From Herbaspirillum sp. ASV7 (GTDB lineage Bacteria; Pseudomonadota; Gammaproteobacteria; Burkholderiales; Burkholderiaceae_D), in assembly GCF_016429215.1 (NCBI RefSeq), contig NZ_JAELUH010000056.1:1-36102 (forward strand): a DNA stretch of 36,102 nucleotides, in the 5' to 3' direction. Each line of letters begins with the position of its first letter. Positions within the stretch are counted from its first letter, which is position 1. A program made the position numbers and the translations under genes. This document shows, in pieces, positions 7,735-14,462 of this stretch. The notes under the pieces were generated by a model. That model made no database searches, was not told the origin of the DNA, and saw only the letters and a list, made by a program, of their open reading frames with translations.

Positions 7735-8991
7735 TCAGCCGAACTTGCGCGCCGCGTCGATGGCCAGGCCGCTGCCGATGCTGCCGAACAGGTCGCCTTC
7801 CACGTGGCGGGCGTTGGGTGCCAGTGCCGCGATGCGCTCGCGCAGCAGGCGCACGCCGCTGGAGCCACCGGTAAAGAAGACGCTGTCGATATCGTCAGCC
7901 TTCAGCCCAGCCTGCTGCAACAGCGACAGCACGGTCTGTTCCACCGATTGCACCAGGTGATCGACGGCGGCATCGAAGTCGCTGCGCTGCAATTGCAATT
8001 GCTCGGGCTTGCGCAGGCGTTCCAGGTCCAGCAGGGTGCTCTCGGCGGTGGACAGGGCGATCTTGCCGCTCTCCACCTGCAGCGCCAGCCAGTGGCCGCA
8101 GCGTTGTTCCACCACGTCCAGCAGGCGCGCAAAGCGCTCCCGGTCGGCCACTTCGCGGCCGACGTCCTGCAATTGCTGCCAGACCTTGCGGGTATAGAGC
8201 TGGTTGATGGTGTGCCAGGTCGCCAGGTTGAAGTAATAGCTGGAGGGAATCTCGGCATTGCCCTGCAGGCGGCCACCCAGGCCCAGCAGCGGCATCACGC
8301 AGGCCAGGCTGAAATACTTGTCGAAGTCGGTGCCGCCGATGTGCACGCCGCCATTGGCGAGGATGTCGTCGCGGCGCTCCTGGCGAGCGGCGCGCTGGGG
8401 AGACAGGCGCACCAGGGAAAAGTCGGAGGTACCACCGCCGATATCGACGATGAGCACCAGTTCTTCCTTGTCGATGCGCGATTCGTAGTCGAAGGCCGCC
8501 GCGATGGGCTCGAACTGGAAGGCGATTTCCTTGAAGCCGACATCGCGGGCGATCTCTTCCAGCGTGTCCTGGGCCAGCTGGTCAGCGCTGGCGTCGTCAT
8601 CGACGAAATGCACGGGCCGCCCCAGCACTACCTTGGAGAACGAGGTGCCGGCGGCACGTTCGGCGCGCTTCTTGAGTTCGCCGATGAATTGCGAGAGCAG
8701 GCCGCGATAGGGCAAGGCCCGGCCACCCACCTCGGTCTGGCCATCGATGGCGCCGGAACCCAGCAGGCTCTTGAGCGAGCGCATCAGGCGCCCTTCGTAA
8801 CCGGCCAGGTACTCGCCCAGGCCGGCGCGGCCATAGCTGAATTGGTTCTCGTCGGCGTTGAAGAAGACTACCGATGGCAGCGTCGCCCGGCCTTCTTCCA
8901 GCGGCAGCAGCAGGGAATTCCCGGCATCGGGCCGCAGCCAGCCGACGGTGGAGTTGGAAGTGCCGAAATCCACACCGCACGCATTCGCCAT
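7735..8991 (-). CDS. yegD: YegD-like Hsp70-family protein (ATPase domain only)
   Basis: The 418-aa product is built almost entirely of the actin/Hsp70 nucleotide-binding domain: phosphate-1 loop CGVDFGTSNSTVGW (5-18), phosphate-2 loop IVDIGGGTSDFSLV (about 200), adenosine motif FFTGGSSGVRLLRE (about 375), and a closing GSIGSGLAID. The substrate-binding beta-sandwich and lid of DnaK are absent, as in E. coli YegD. A chaperone-like or ATP-dependent regulatory role is assumed for the family but not established. It ends 77 bp before the RpiR-type gene on the same strand, so co-transcription is possible. Confidence 0.88.
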   Translation of the reverse strand: MANACGVDFGTSNSTVGWLRPDAGNSLLLPLEEGRATLPSVVFFNADENQFSYGRAGLGEYLAGYEGRLMRSLKSLLGSGAIDGQTEVGGRALPYRGLLSQFIGELKKRAERAAGTSFSKVVLGRPVHFVDDDASADQLAQDTLEEIARDVGFKEIAFQFEPIAAAFDYESRIDKEELVLIVDIGGGTSDFSLVRLSPQRAARQERRDDILANGGVHIGGTDFDKYFSLACVMPLLGLGGRLQGNAEIPSSYYFNLATWHTINQLYTRKVWQQLQDVGREVADRERFARLLDVVEQRCGHWLALQVESGKIALSTAESTLLDLERLRKPEQLQLQRSDFDAAVDHLVQSVEQTVLSLLQQAGLKADDIDSVFFTGGSSGVRLLRERIAALAPNARHVEGDLFGSIGSGLAIDAARKFG

Positions 8992-9105
8992 CGATTACTC
9001 CTTCTTTTCGGGCCGGCAATCATATAGAAAAGCACCGTGCTTGTCTGCACGGGACACCGACAGCGTTTGAAGCAAGCAACATGCCTTGCGGGAATCATTG
9101 CATAA

Positions 9106-9150
9106 CAGACAATGCAGACAATGCAGACAATGCAGACAATCCAGACGATG
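9106..9150. repeat. Five tandem copies of a 9-bp unit
   Basis: The unit CAGACAATG is repeated exactly at 9106, 9115 and 9124, then with one change each at 9133 (last base C) and 9142 (CAGACGATG). It sits in the intergenic gap upstream of the YegD-like gene and beyond the terminator of the minus-strand SDR gene. Copy number may vary between strains by slippage; it lies 115 bp or more from the yegD start. Confidence 0.9.
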
Positions 9151-9160
9151 CGGGAACGCT

Positions 9161-9196
9161 AAAAAGCGCCGGGCGGCATTGCTGCCGTCCCGGCGC
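9161..9196 (-). terminator. Rho-independent terminator of the SDR gene
   Basis: A very GC-rich stem spans 9166-9196, with arms GCGCCGGG-CGGCA and TGCCG-T-CCCGGCGC and a single bulge. On the minus strand it is followed by five T residues (9165-9161). It lies just after the stop codon of the minus-strand SDR gene. Confidence 0.85.
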
Positions 9197-9220
9197 CTCT
9201 TCAGGCCGCCTGTGGAAAAC

Positions 9221-9967
9221 TTAGAATTCCTGGGCCACCGGGCGCAGGACCACCTCGCTGATATCCACGTTGGCCGGCTGCTCGATGGCATAGGCGATGG
9301 CGCGGGCCACCGAGTCCGCCGGGATCTGGTTGGCCTCGTACCAGGCCAGCACGGCGGCCGAGGTCTCGGCGTCGCTGCTGTGGGTCTTCAGTTCCGAGTC
9401 GACCGCACCGGGCGAGATGATGGTGGTGCGCACGCCCTCCGGGGCCTCGGCACGCAAGCCCTCGGTCAGGGCGCGCACGGCGAACTTGGTGGCGCTGTAG
9501 ACAGTACCCATGCCGGCGAAGACCTTGATGCCGGCCACCGAGGCCAGGTTGATCACATGGCCCGAACCCTGTGCGGCAAAGCGCGGCAGCACGGCTGCCA
9601 CCCCGTAGAGCAGGCCCTTGATGTTGACGTCGATCATGCGGTCCCATTCGTCGACCTTGGTCTTGATCATCGGCGCCAGCGGCATGATGCCGGCATTGTT
9701 GACCAGCACATCGATGCGGCCGAAGTGCTGCTCACCCTGGGCCACCAGGGCTTCCACGTCCTCGCGGCGGGACACGTCAGTGGTCACGGCGATGGCCTGG
9801 CCGCCGGCGGCGGTGATCTCGGCCACCAGCTGCTGCAGGCGTTCGGTGCGACGCGCACCCAGCACCAGGCGGGCGCCCTGGCTGGCCAGATGGCGTGCGG
9901 TGGCTTCGCCCAGGCCGCTGCTGGCACCGGTGATGACGACGACCTTGTCCTTGATGTTGTTGCTCAT
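9221..9967 (-). CDS. SDR-family NAD(P)-dependent oxidoreductase
   Basis: Classical short-chain dehydrogenase of 248 aa. The Rossmann glycine motif TGASSGLG (14-21), NNAG (about 91), catalytic Ser in NLASVAG and YSATK (Tyr and Lys) are all present. ARRTERL after strand 2 suggests NADP preference. The tail (NVDISEVVLRPVAQEF) matches the YdfG/serine-dehydrogenase-like group common in proteobacteria, but the substrate is unknown. It diverges from a LysR-type gene across a 136-bp region with repeated TGGAA half-sites, so this LysR protein is its likely regulator. Confidence 0.9.
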   Translation of the reverse strand: MSNNIKDKVVVITGASSGLGEATARHLASQGARLVLGARRTERLQQLVAEITAAGGQAIAVTTDVSRREDVEALVAQGEQHFGRIDVLVNNAGIMPLAPMIKTKVDEWDRMIDVNIKGLLYGVAAVLPRFAAQGSGHVINLASVAGIKVFAGMGTVYSATKFAVRALTEGLRAEAPEGVRTTIISPGAVDSELKTHSSDAETSAAVLAWYEANQIPADSVARAIAYAIEQPANVDISEVVLRPVAQEF

Positions 9968-10061
9968 GATGTAGTCCTTTCCTGTGGATGAGTGCAGCGC
10001 GCCATCGGCAGTGCTGCGGGTTGATGGAAAGGATTATGGGCAGCACGACTATGGCAAACAA

Positions 10062-10098
10062 TGGAAATGTTAGACTTTCACAATTCCAATTTATGGAA
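10062..10098. promoter_or_regulatory. LysR-type binding region with TTCCA/TGGAA half-sites
   Basis: TTCCA-ATTTA-TGGAA (10084-10098) is a perfect inverted repeat containing the LysR T-N11-A motif, ending 5 bp before the LysR start codon. A further TGGAA lies at 10062-10066, facing TTCCA across 17 bp, and another at 10024-10028. The placement between the divergent SDR and LysR genes fits autorepression together with activation of the SDR gene. Confidence 0.6.
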
Positions 10099-10103
10099 CC
10101 ATC

Positions 10104-10994
10104 ATGCTGAACCGACTGGAAATGCTGCGCATCTTCTGCGCCGCCGCCGATACCGGCAGCTTCAAGGACGCCGCCGTCCGTCTGGGGATTTCACCGCAGG
10201 CGGTCACCCGCGCCATCCAGGAGCTGGAACGCCTGCAGGGCGAGATGCTGTTTCACCGCAATACCCGCCAGGTGCGCATCACCAGCTTCGGCGAAGCCCT
10301 GGCCGAGCGCGCCCGTGCCAGCCTGCGTGAGCTCGACGGCCTCTTCGAGGAGCACTCGCCCGGCCCCGCCGATGAGATGAGCGGCCTGGTACGGCTGGCC
10401 GCACCGTCAGCCCTGGGACGCAATCGCCTGTTGCCGGTCGTGGAAAAGCTGGCCAGGGAGCATCCGGGGCTGCGCTTCGACCTGCGCTTGACCGACCAGC
10501 GTGCCGACGTGGTGGGGGAGAAGATCGATATCGGCATCCGCGTCGGGGCGCTGCGCGACAATCGCTTCGTAGTGCGGCGCCTGGGCAAGACGCGCTTTCA
10601 CGTCGTGGCCACGCCGCGCTTCCTGCGTCAGCATGGACGGCCATCGACCATCCAGGAGCTGCAGGCCCTGCCCTGCACCGGCATGCTCGATCGCGGTACC
10701 GGCCGGCTATGGCCGTGGATGTTTTCAGGGGAGCGCCAGATGAATGCCGAGCAGGCGCGCTTCCAGTGCGATGACTCCGAGGCCGAATACCGGCTGGTGC
10801 GCGACGGCGTGGCCATCGGCCAGATCGCCGGCTTCCTGTGCGAGGAAGACATTGCCGCCGCACGGCTGGTGGCGGTCATGGCCGACCATGAGCCCGAGCC
10901 CTGGGACATGTATCTCTATCGCCCCCAGCGCGGCCCGGTGCCGCCACGGCTGCGGCTGGTGTTCGACCGACTGGTGCAGGCGCTGTCGGACTGA
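10104..10994 (+). CDS. LysR-family transcriptional regulator
   Basis: The 296-aa product has the standard N-terminal winged helix (LEMLRIFCAAADTGSFKDAAVRLGISPQAVTRAIQELE) and a C-terminal effector domain (GLVRLAAPSALGRNRLLPVVEKLAREHPGLRFDLRLTD...). The IDIGIRVGALRDNRFVVRRLG segment is typical of the subgroup that controls divergent oxidoreductase genes. The start codon follows a weak GGAA and lies immediately after the inverted repeat described at 10084-10098. It converges with cdh, 15 bp between stops. Confidence 0.9.
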   Translation: MLNRLEMLRIFCAAADTGSFKDAAVRLGISPQAVTRAIQELERLQGEMLFHRNTRQVRITSFGEALAERARASLRELDGLFEEHSPGPADEMSGLVRLAAPSALGRNRLLPVVEKLAREHPGLRFDLRLTDQRADVVGEKIDIGIRVGALRDNRFVVRRLGKTRFHVVATPRFLRQHGRPSTIQELQALPCTGMLDRGTGRLWPWMFSGERQMNAEQARFQCDDSEAEYRLVRDGVAIGQIAGFLCEEDIAAARLVAVMADHEPEPWDMYLYRPQRGPVPPRLRLVFDRLVQALSD

Positions 10995-11009
10995 GAGCGC
11001 GGGTTGCGC

Positions 11010-11762
11010 CTACCAGCGGCAGTCGTGATCCATCAGCACTTCGGCGCTGCCCTGCTCCTGCAGATCGAAGTTGACCGGCATGTTGATGAGGAAGAACCCT
11101 GCGCTGCCATCGGCAAAGCGTGCACCGGTGAGCAGCAGCGATTGCGAGGCCATGTTGGCGGCCGCATAGGCGCTGCGGCCGGCAGCCAGCTTGAAGGGAT
11201 CGTCATGCTCCAGCGCATCGGCGGGCAGGCGCATGACCCAGTAGCGATGGCCCTCGAAATACCAGGCGCGCCATTGCCGCAGGGGATCGTCGCGGTGGTC
11301 GCCCAGGCTGGCGGCGACATCGCGGCGCATGCAGTCGATGTGCAGGTGCAGGTGCAATTGCGAGCGCCCGGCGGCGGAATTGATTTCCACGCCCAGCTGT
11401 TCATCGCTGCGCGGACGTCCCAGCGCCTGCGCCACGCGCGTGCGTTGCTGCCAGGCGTAGGCCCAGTAATTGGGAGCATCCGGCGCCAGCAGTTCGGGAC
11501 TCTCGATGCCGCTCATGCGACGGGTGGGCATGAGCAGGAATTGCGCCGGGCCGACGATGTCCTTCAGGATCACGAAGCCATGTTCCAGGTCCACCAGCGC
11601 GCAAGGCTGCGGCTGGCCCTGCGCCCGCATGCCCGGCACGCATTGCTGGCTGACGATCTCCCAGAGCTTGTGCGGATCGGCCGCGCGTGCCGGCAGCGCC
11701 AGGGCGGAGAGGACGGACAGGGCCAGCAGGCCGGCAAGACGGAACAAATGGACGGTGCGCAT
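11010..11762 (-). CDS. cdh: CDP-diacylglycerol pyrophosphatase, exported
   Basis: Hydrolyses CDP-diacylglycerol to phosphatidate and CMP, a phospholipid salvage and turnover step at the membrane. The 250-aa product begins with a signal peptide (MRTVHLFRLAGLLALSVLSALALPARA). The family hallmark is the histidine-triad-like strand QLHLHLHIDC (about 136-144), preceded by the conserved block PTRRMSGIESPELL. The length matches E. coli Cdh. ATG 11762 is chosen because it places the signal peptide at the N-terminus; the frame extends upstream without support. The preceding minus-strand gene encodes a small regulator 100 bp away. Confidence 0.9.
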   Translation of the reverse strand: MRTVHLFRLAGLLALSVLSALALPARAADPHKLWEIVSQQCVPGMRAQGQPQPCALVDLEHGFVILKDIVGPAQFLLMPTRRMSGIESPELLAPDAPNYWAYAWQQRTRVAQALGRPRSDEQLGVEINSAAGRSQLHLHLHIDCMRRDVAASLGDHRDDPLRQWRAWYFEGHRYWVMRLPADALEHDDPFKLAAGRSAYAAANMASQSLLLTGARFADGSAGFFLINMPVNFDLQEQGSAEVLMDHDCRW

Positions 11763-11862
11763 GGAAGAATCCCGTGATGGCCCGCCGGCGCGGCAGGCCA
11801 GGCCGCAGCCTAGCGGACTTGTGTGTCCGGGTGATGACAACCCTGATCGTGACGGACCAGGA

Positions 11863-12219
11863 TTACTTGTCGCGCGTGGCCTGCAACAGGCACTTGGAGA
11901 GCTTGTCGAAATGCAGCCACGCGGCCTGGCTAAGCTCGACCTGCTTGCGACGCGGATCTTCGGTATCGGCCAGCACGATCCATCCCTTCTCACGCATGGA
12001 TTTCAGGCGGGCATGCAGCATCGCCGGCGAGCCGAACTCGCTTTGCGCCATCAGGTCGCGCACCGACAGGCGCTGCTGTTCCTGGCCGGCACGGGCGATG
12101 AAGGCCAGGATCCGGTCCTCCAGTGGGTCCAGTTTGGGCAACGATGGCAAACCCCGCAATGCTTCGGCGAGTTGCAGAAAACGCAGATAGATATCTGCCG
12201 GCCTCTTGTTTTTACCCAT
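11863..12219 (-). CDS. Small winged-helix (MarR-like) regulator
   Basis: A 118-aa protein whose middle reads as a winged helix: LDPLEDRILAFIARAGQEQQRLSVRDLMAQSEFGSPAMLHARLKSMREKGWIVLADTEDPRRKQVELS. The DPRRKQVELS wing is typical of MarR-fold proteins. The N-terminal helix is long and dimerisation-like; no ligand domain is present. The target is unknown. A 287-bp gap (12220-12506) separates it from the divergent MASE1-like gene, and I see no distinct operator there. Confidence 0.7.
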   Translation of the reverse strand: MGKNKRPADIYLRFLQLAEALRGLPSLPKLDPLEDRILAFIARAGQEQQRLSVRDLMAQSEFGSPAMLHARLKSMREKGWIVLADTEDPRRKQVELSQAAWLHFDKLSKCLLQATRDK

Positions 12220-12506
12220 GACGATGGCGTTGTTTGTCGTTATCTTTGTTGTTTCGCTGTACGCAAAAGCGCTTCAGCGATGGCACTGCCTGGCGTCAAA
12301 TTATTTGTTCCAGAATTGATAGCGAATCATACGCCCAGCCTGCCCTGAAGTGCAAGGTCCCGGCGCGTGAGGACCGTTGGCAGGGCGCACGACGACGCCC
12401 GCGCACCACAGTTGCAAAATGGCACGGTGCATAGCCTGGGGGAAATGGGTAACATACGCGCCGTTCCGGAAGTCTCGCCTTCGCCGCTATCGCCGCCATT
12501 GTCGTC

Positions 12507-13076
12507 ATGCCAGCCCAGTCCGAATCCCGCACCACCTTGCGCACTCATCTTGCCGCAGCGGCCGGGACGGCACTTTGCTATTTCATTTTCTATACGCTCA
12601 ACGAGTGGCTGTTTCGCCAGACTGAATTTTCCGAGGGCATTGCCTGGGTCTACCTTCCGGCCGGGGTCAGGCTCATCTGCACACTGCTCTTCGCCGAGGC
12701 CGGTTGCGTCGGCCTGCTGGCAGGCTCGCTGCTGACCACCTCCACCTATCGCCTGTTCCCGCATGACACCGTCACGGCAGGCGGATATTGCATCATCTCG
12801 GCCATCGCCCCCTACCTGGTCTATCGCCTCACCCTGTCGGGCATGGAACTGGGCCGCAACCTCGACAAGCTCACCACGACCCGGCTGATGGCCTGCATCC
12901 TCCTCTACGCGCTCTCCAATCCGCTGCTTCAGCTGACCTGGTTCGTCATGCGCGGTATCTACCCACATTTCTGGAGCGGGCTCATCGTCATGTCCATTGG
13001 TGATCTGTGCGGCTCGCTGCTGGTGGTCTACCTCTGCAAGATGCTGCTCTCGCTGCTACCCCTGCCGCGTCGATGA
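12507..13076 (+). CDS. MASE1-like integral membrane protein
   Basis: The 189-aa protein is nearly all hydrophobic, with about five or six membrane helices. Motifs such as GIAWVYLPAGVRLICTLLF and SIGDLCGSLLVVYL resemble the MASE1 sensory membrane domain (W.P.G....  and GD..G), which is usually fused to GGDEF or histidine kinase domains. Here it stands alone with no output domain. Function unknown; it could serve as a detached sensor. It lies 170 bp upstream of the exbD-tonB cluster on the same strand, so a link to that cluster is possible but unproven. The start lacks a clear Shine-Dalgarno. Confidence 0.65.
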   Translation: MPAQSESRTTLRTHLAAAAGTALCYFIFYTLNEWLFRQTEFSEGIAWVYLPAGVRLICTLLFAEAGCVGLLAGSLLTTSTYRLFPHDTVTAGGYCIISAIAPYLVYRLTLSGMELGRNLDKLTTTRLMACILLYALSNPLLQLTWFVMRGIYPHFWSGLIVMSIGDLCGSLLVVYLCKMLLSLLPLPRR

Positions 13077-13190
13077 CACGTCGACCCGGACGCGCAGGGC
13101 ACCCATAGGCGCCGTCCCTGCGGCCCGATCTTCCTGACAAATTCCGCACGGTGTAATACGCACGACACAATTCCTCGTTACGCTGCGCAT

Positions 13191-13209
13191 CGCTATAAAT
13201 ACTATAGCG
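13191..13209. promoter_or_regulatory. Perfect 7-bp inverted repeat upstream of exbD
   Basis: CGCTATA-AATAC-TATAGCG lies 38 bp before the exbD start codon. TATAAA within it, with TTCCTC 17 bp upstream (13171), could form a weak promoter overlapped by the palindrome, which is the arrangement of a repressor site. It does not resemble a Fur box or a Pho box, so the cluster may respond to another signal. Confidence 0.55.
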
Positions 13210-13246
13210 CTATGAATAATATAACCAAGCTTCGAGGAGTTGCAGC

Positions 13247-13654
13247 ATGCGCAGCTGGGATGAACCCAAGAAACGTAAAGCCCGCGTCGAGATCATTCCC
13301 ATGATCGACGTGATGATGTTCCTGCTGGTCTTTTTTGTACTGATCAGCCTGAACGTGATCCCGGCACTGGGCCTGAAGACCCAGCTGCCCAGCTCCTCCA
13401 CCGCCCAGGACCTGAAACCGCAAAGCAAGGCCGTCATCACCATTGCCAAGGACGACGTGATCCAGGTCGATGGCGAAAACACCAGCCTGGACGCTCTCTC
13501 CGCCCGCCTCGACAAGCTGCGCAAGGAAGGCGAGAAGCTCAACCTCATCATCAACAGCGACCGCGGCGTGGAAGTGCAGCGCCTGGTCGACGTGATGGAC
13601 ACGCTCAAGAAGGGCGGCTTCGATTCCATCTCGATTGCCACCCGCAAGCCGTGA
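13247..13654 (+). CDS. exbD: ExbD/TolR-type proton channel subunit
   Basis: The 135-aa ExbD-like protein has a basic N-terminus, one transmembrane helix (about 17-38) carrying the essential proton-coupling Asp21 (IPMIDVMMFLLVFFVLISL), and a periplasmic TolR-fold domain. With ExbB and TonB it transmits the proton motive force to an outer-membrane receptor. A good GAGGAG (13234-13239) precedes the ATG. It is followed directly by tonB, with the stop and start almost overlapping, which indicates translational coupling. Unusually, its exbB partner is 3.3 kb downstream, beyond the receptor gene. Confidence 0.93.
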   Translation: MRSWDEPKKRKARVEIIPMIDVMMFLLVFFVLISLNVIPALGLKTQLPSSSTAQDLKPQSKAVITIAKDDVIQVDGENTSLDALSARLDKLRKEGEKLNLIINSDRGVEVQRLVDVMDTLKKGGFDSISIATRKP

Positions 13655-13656
13655 TC

Positions 13657-14385
13657 ATGGGAACACCTTTCCTATTCCGTTTCCGCGAGCCGCTGGCGAC
13701 CCTGCCTTCGCTGCTGGTACTGCTGGCGCTGGTGGTGGCGGGCGTGCAGAAGGCGACCGAGCTCAAGCGCCACGAAGACCCGCAGCCAGTGCAGATCGCA
13801 CTGATGGAGCTGCCACCACCACCGGTGCCGCAATCCAAGGTAGACACCCCGCCGCCGCCCAAGCCGGTGCCCTTGCCCAGGCAGCAGGAAACACCAAGGC
13901 CGGTCAGCAGACCCAGCCCGGCCAAGCCGGTGAGCGCGCCCGCCGATTCGGCCACACCGGCCACCGAGGCCCCGCTGCTGTCCGCCGCCAAAGCGCAGCC
14001 CAGCGTGCCGACCACGCCGACGACAGCACCGGTGGCACCACCAGCGCCGGCTGCACCACCGGCACCGCCGCCGCCCAGCACCGCCAATATCGAGTCGCAG
14101 TACGTGGCCCAGCTACGCGCCCATCTCAACAGCATCAAACGTTATCCCACCGGGCGCGAAGCCAGCCAGCTGCGCCCGCAGGGCCGGGTACGCGTGTGGT
14201 TCGTGCTGCGCCGAGATGGCAGCGTGGTCGAGCAGGGCATCGAGGCTTCGTCCAACTCCATGCTGCTCGACGATGCCGCCCGCAAGACGATCAACCGCGC
14301 CAGCTTCACGGACTTCCCGGAAGGCGCATTCGGCGGTGCCGCCACGCACCGCTTCACCGCAGACCTGGAATTCGTCCCGGGCTGA
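13657..14385 (+). CDS. tonB: TonB energy transducer
   Basis: A 242-aa protein. An N-terminal membrane anchor (about 12-31) is followed by a long Pro/Ala/Lys-rich periplasmic spacer (PPPPVPQSKVDTPPPPKPVPLP..., APPAPAAPPAPPPPST) and a C-terminal TonB domain (QLRAHLNSIKRYPTGREASQLRPQGRVRVWFVLRRDGSVVEQGIEASS) with the conserved YP and G-x-V-x-V strand pattern. An alternative GTG start at 13651 overlaps the exbD stop. It couples the ExbB/ExbD motor to the receptor encoded next. Confidence 0.93.
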   Translation: MGTPFLFRFREPLATLPSLLVLLALVVAGVQKATELKRHEDPQPVQIALMELPPPPVPQSKVDTPPPPKPVPLPRQQETPRPVSRPSPAKPVSAPADSATPATEAPLLSAAKAQPSVPTTPTTAPVAPPAPAAPPAPPPPSTANIESQYVAQLRAHLNSIKRYPTGREASQLRPQGRVRVWFVLRRDGSVVEQGIEASSNSMLLDDAARKTINRASFTDFPEGAFGGAATHRFTADLEFVPG

Positions 14386-14462
14386 TGTCGGCCCGGCCAT
14401 GACGTGCTGACCAGGGATCACTACGTTTCATCACGCAGTCCAATAAACTCAGGGGAATTCAC

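Noticed and set aside
9106..9150. CRISPR array
   Set aside because: The 9-bp units are contiguous with no spacers, so this is a simple tandem repeat.
13077..13246. Fur or Pho box upstream of the TonB cluster
   Set aside because: I looked for GATAAT-type Fur repeats and CTGTCAT-type Pho repeats and found neither; only the CGCTATA palindrome stands out.
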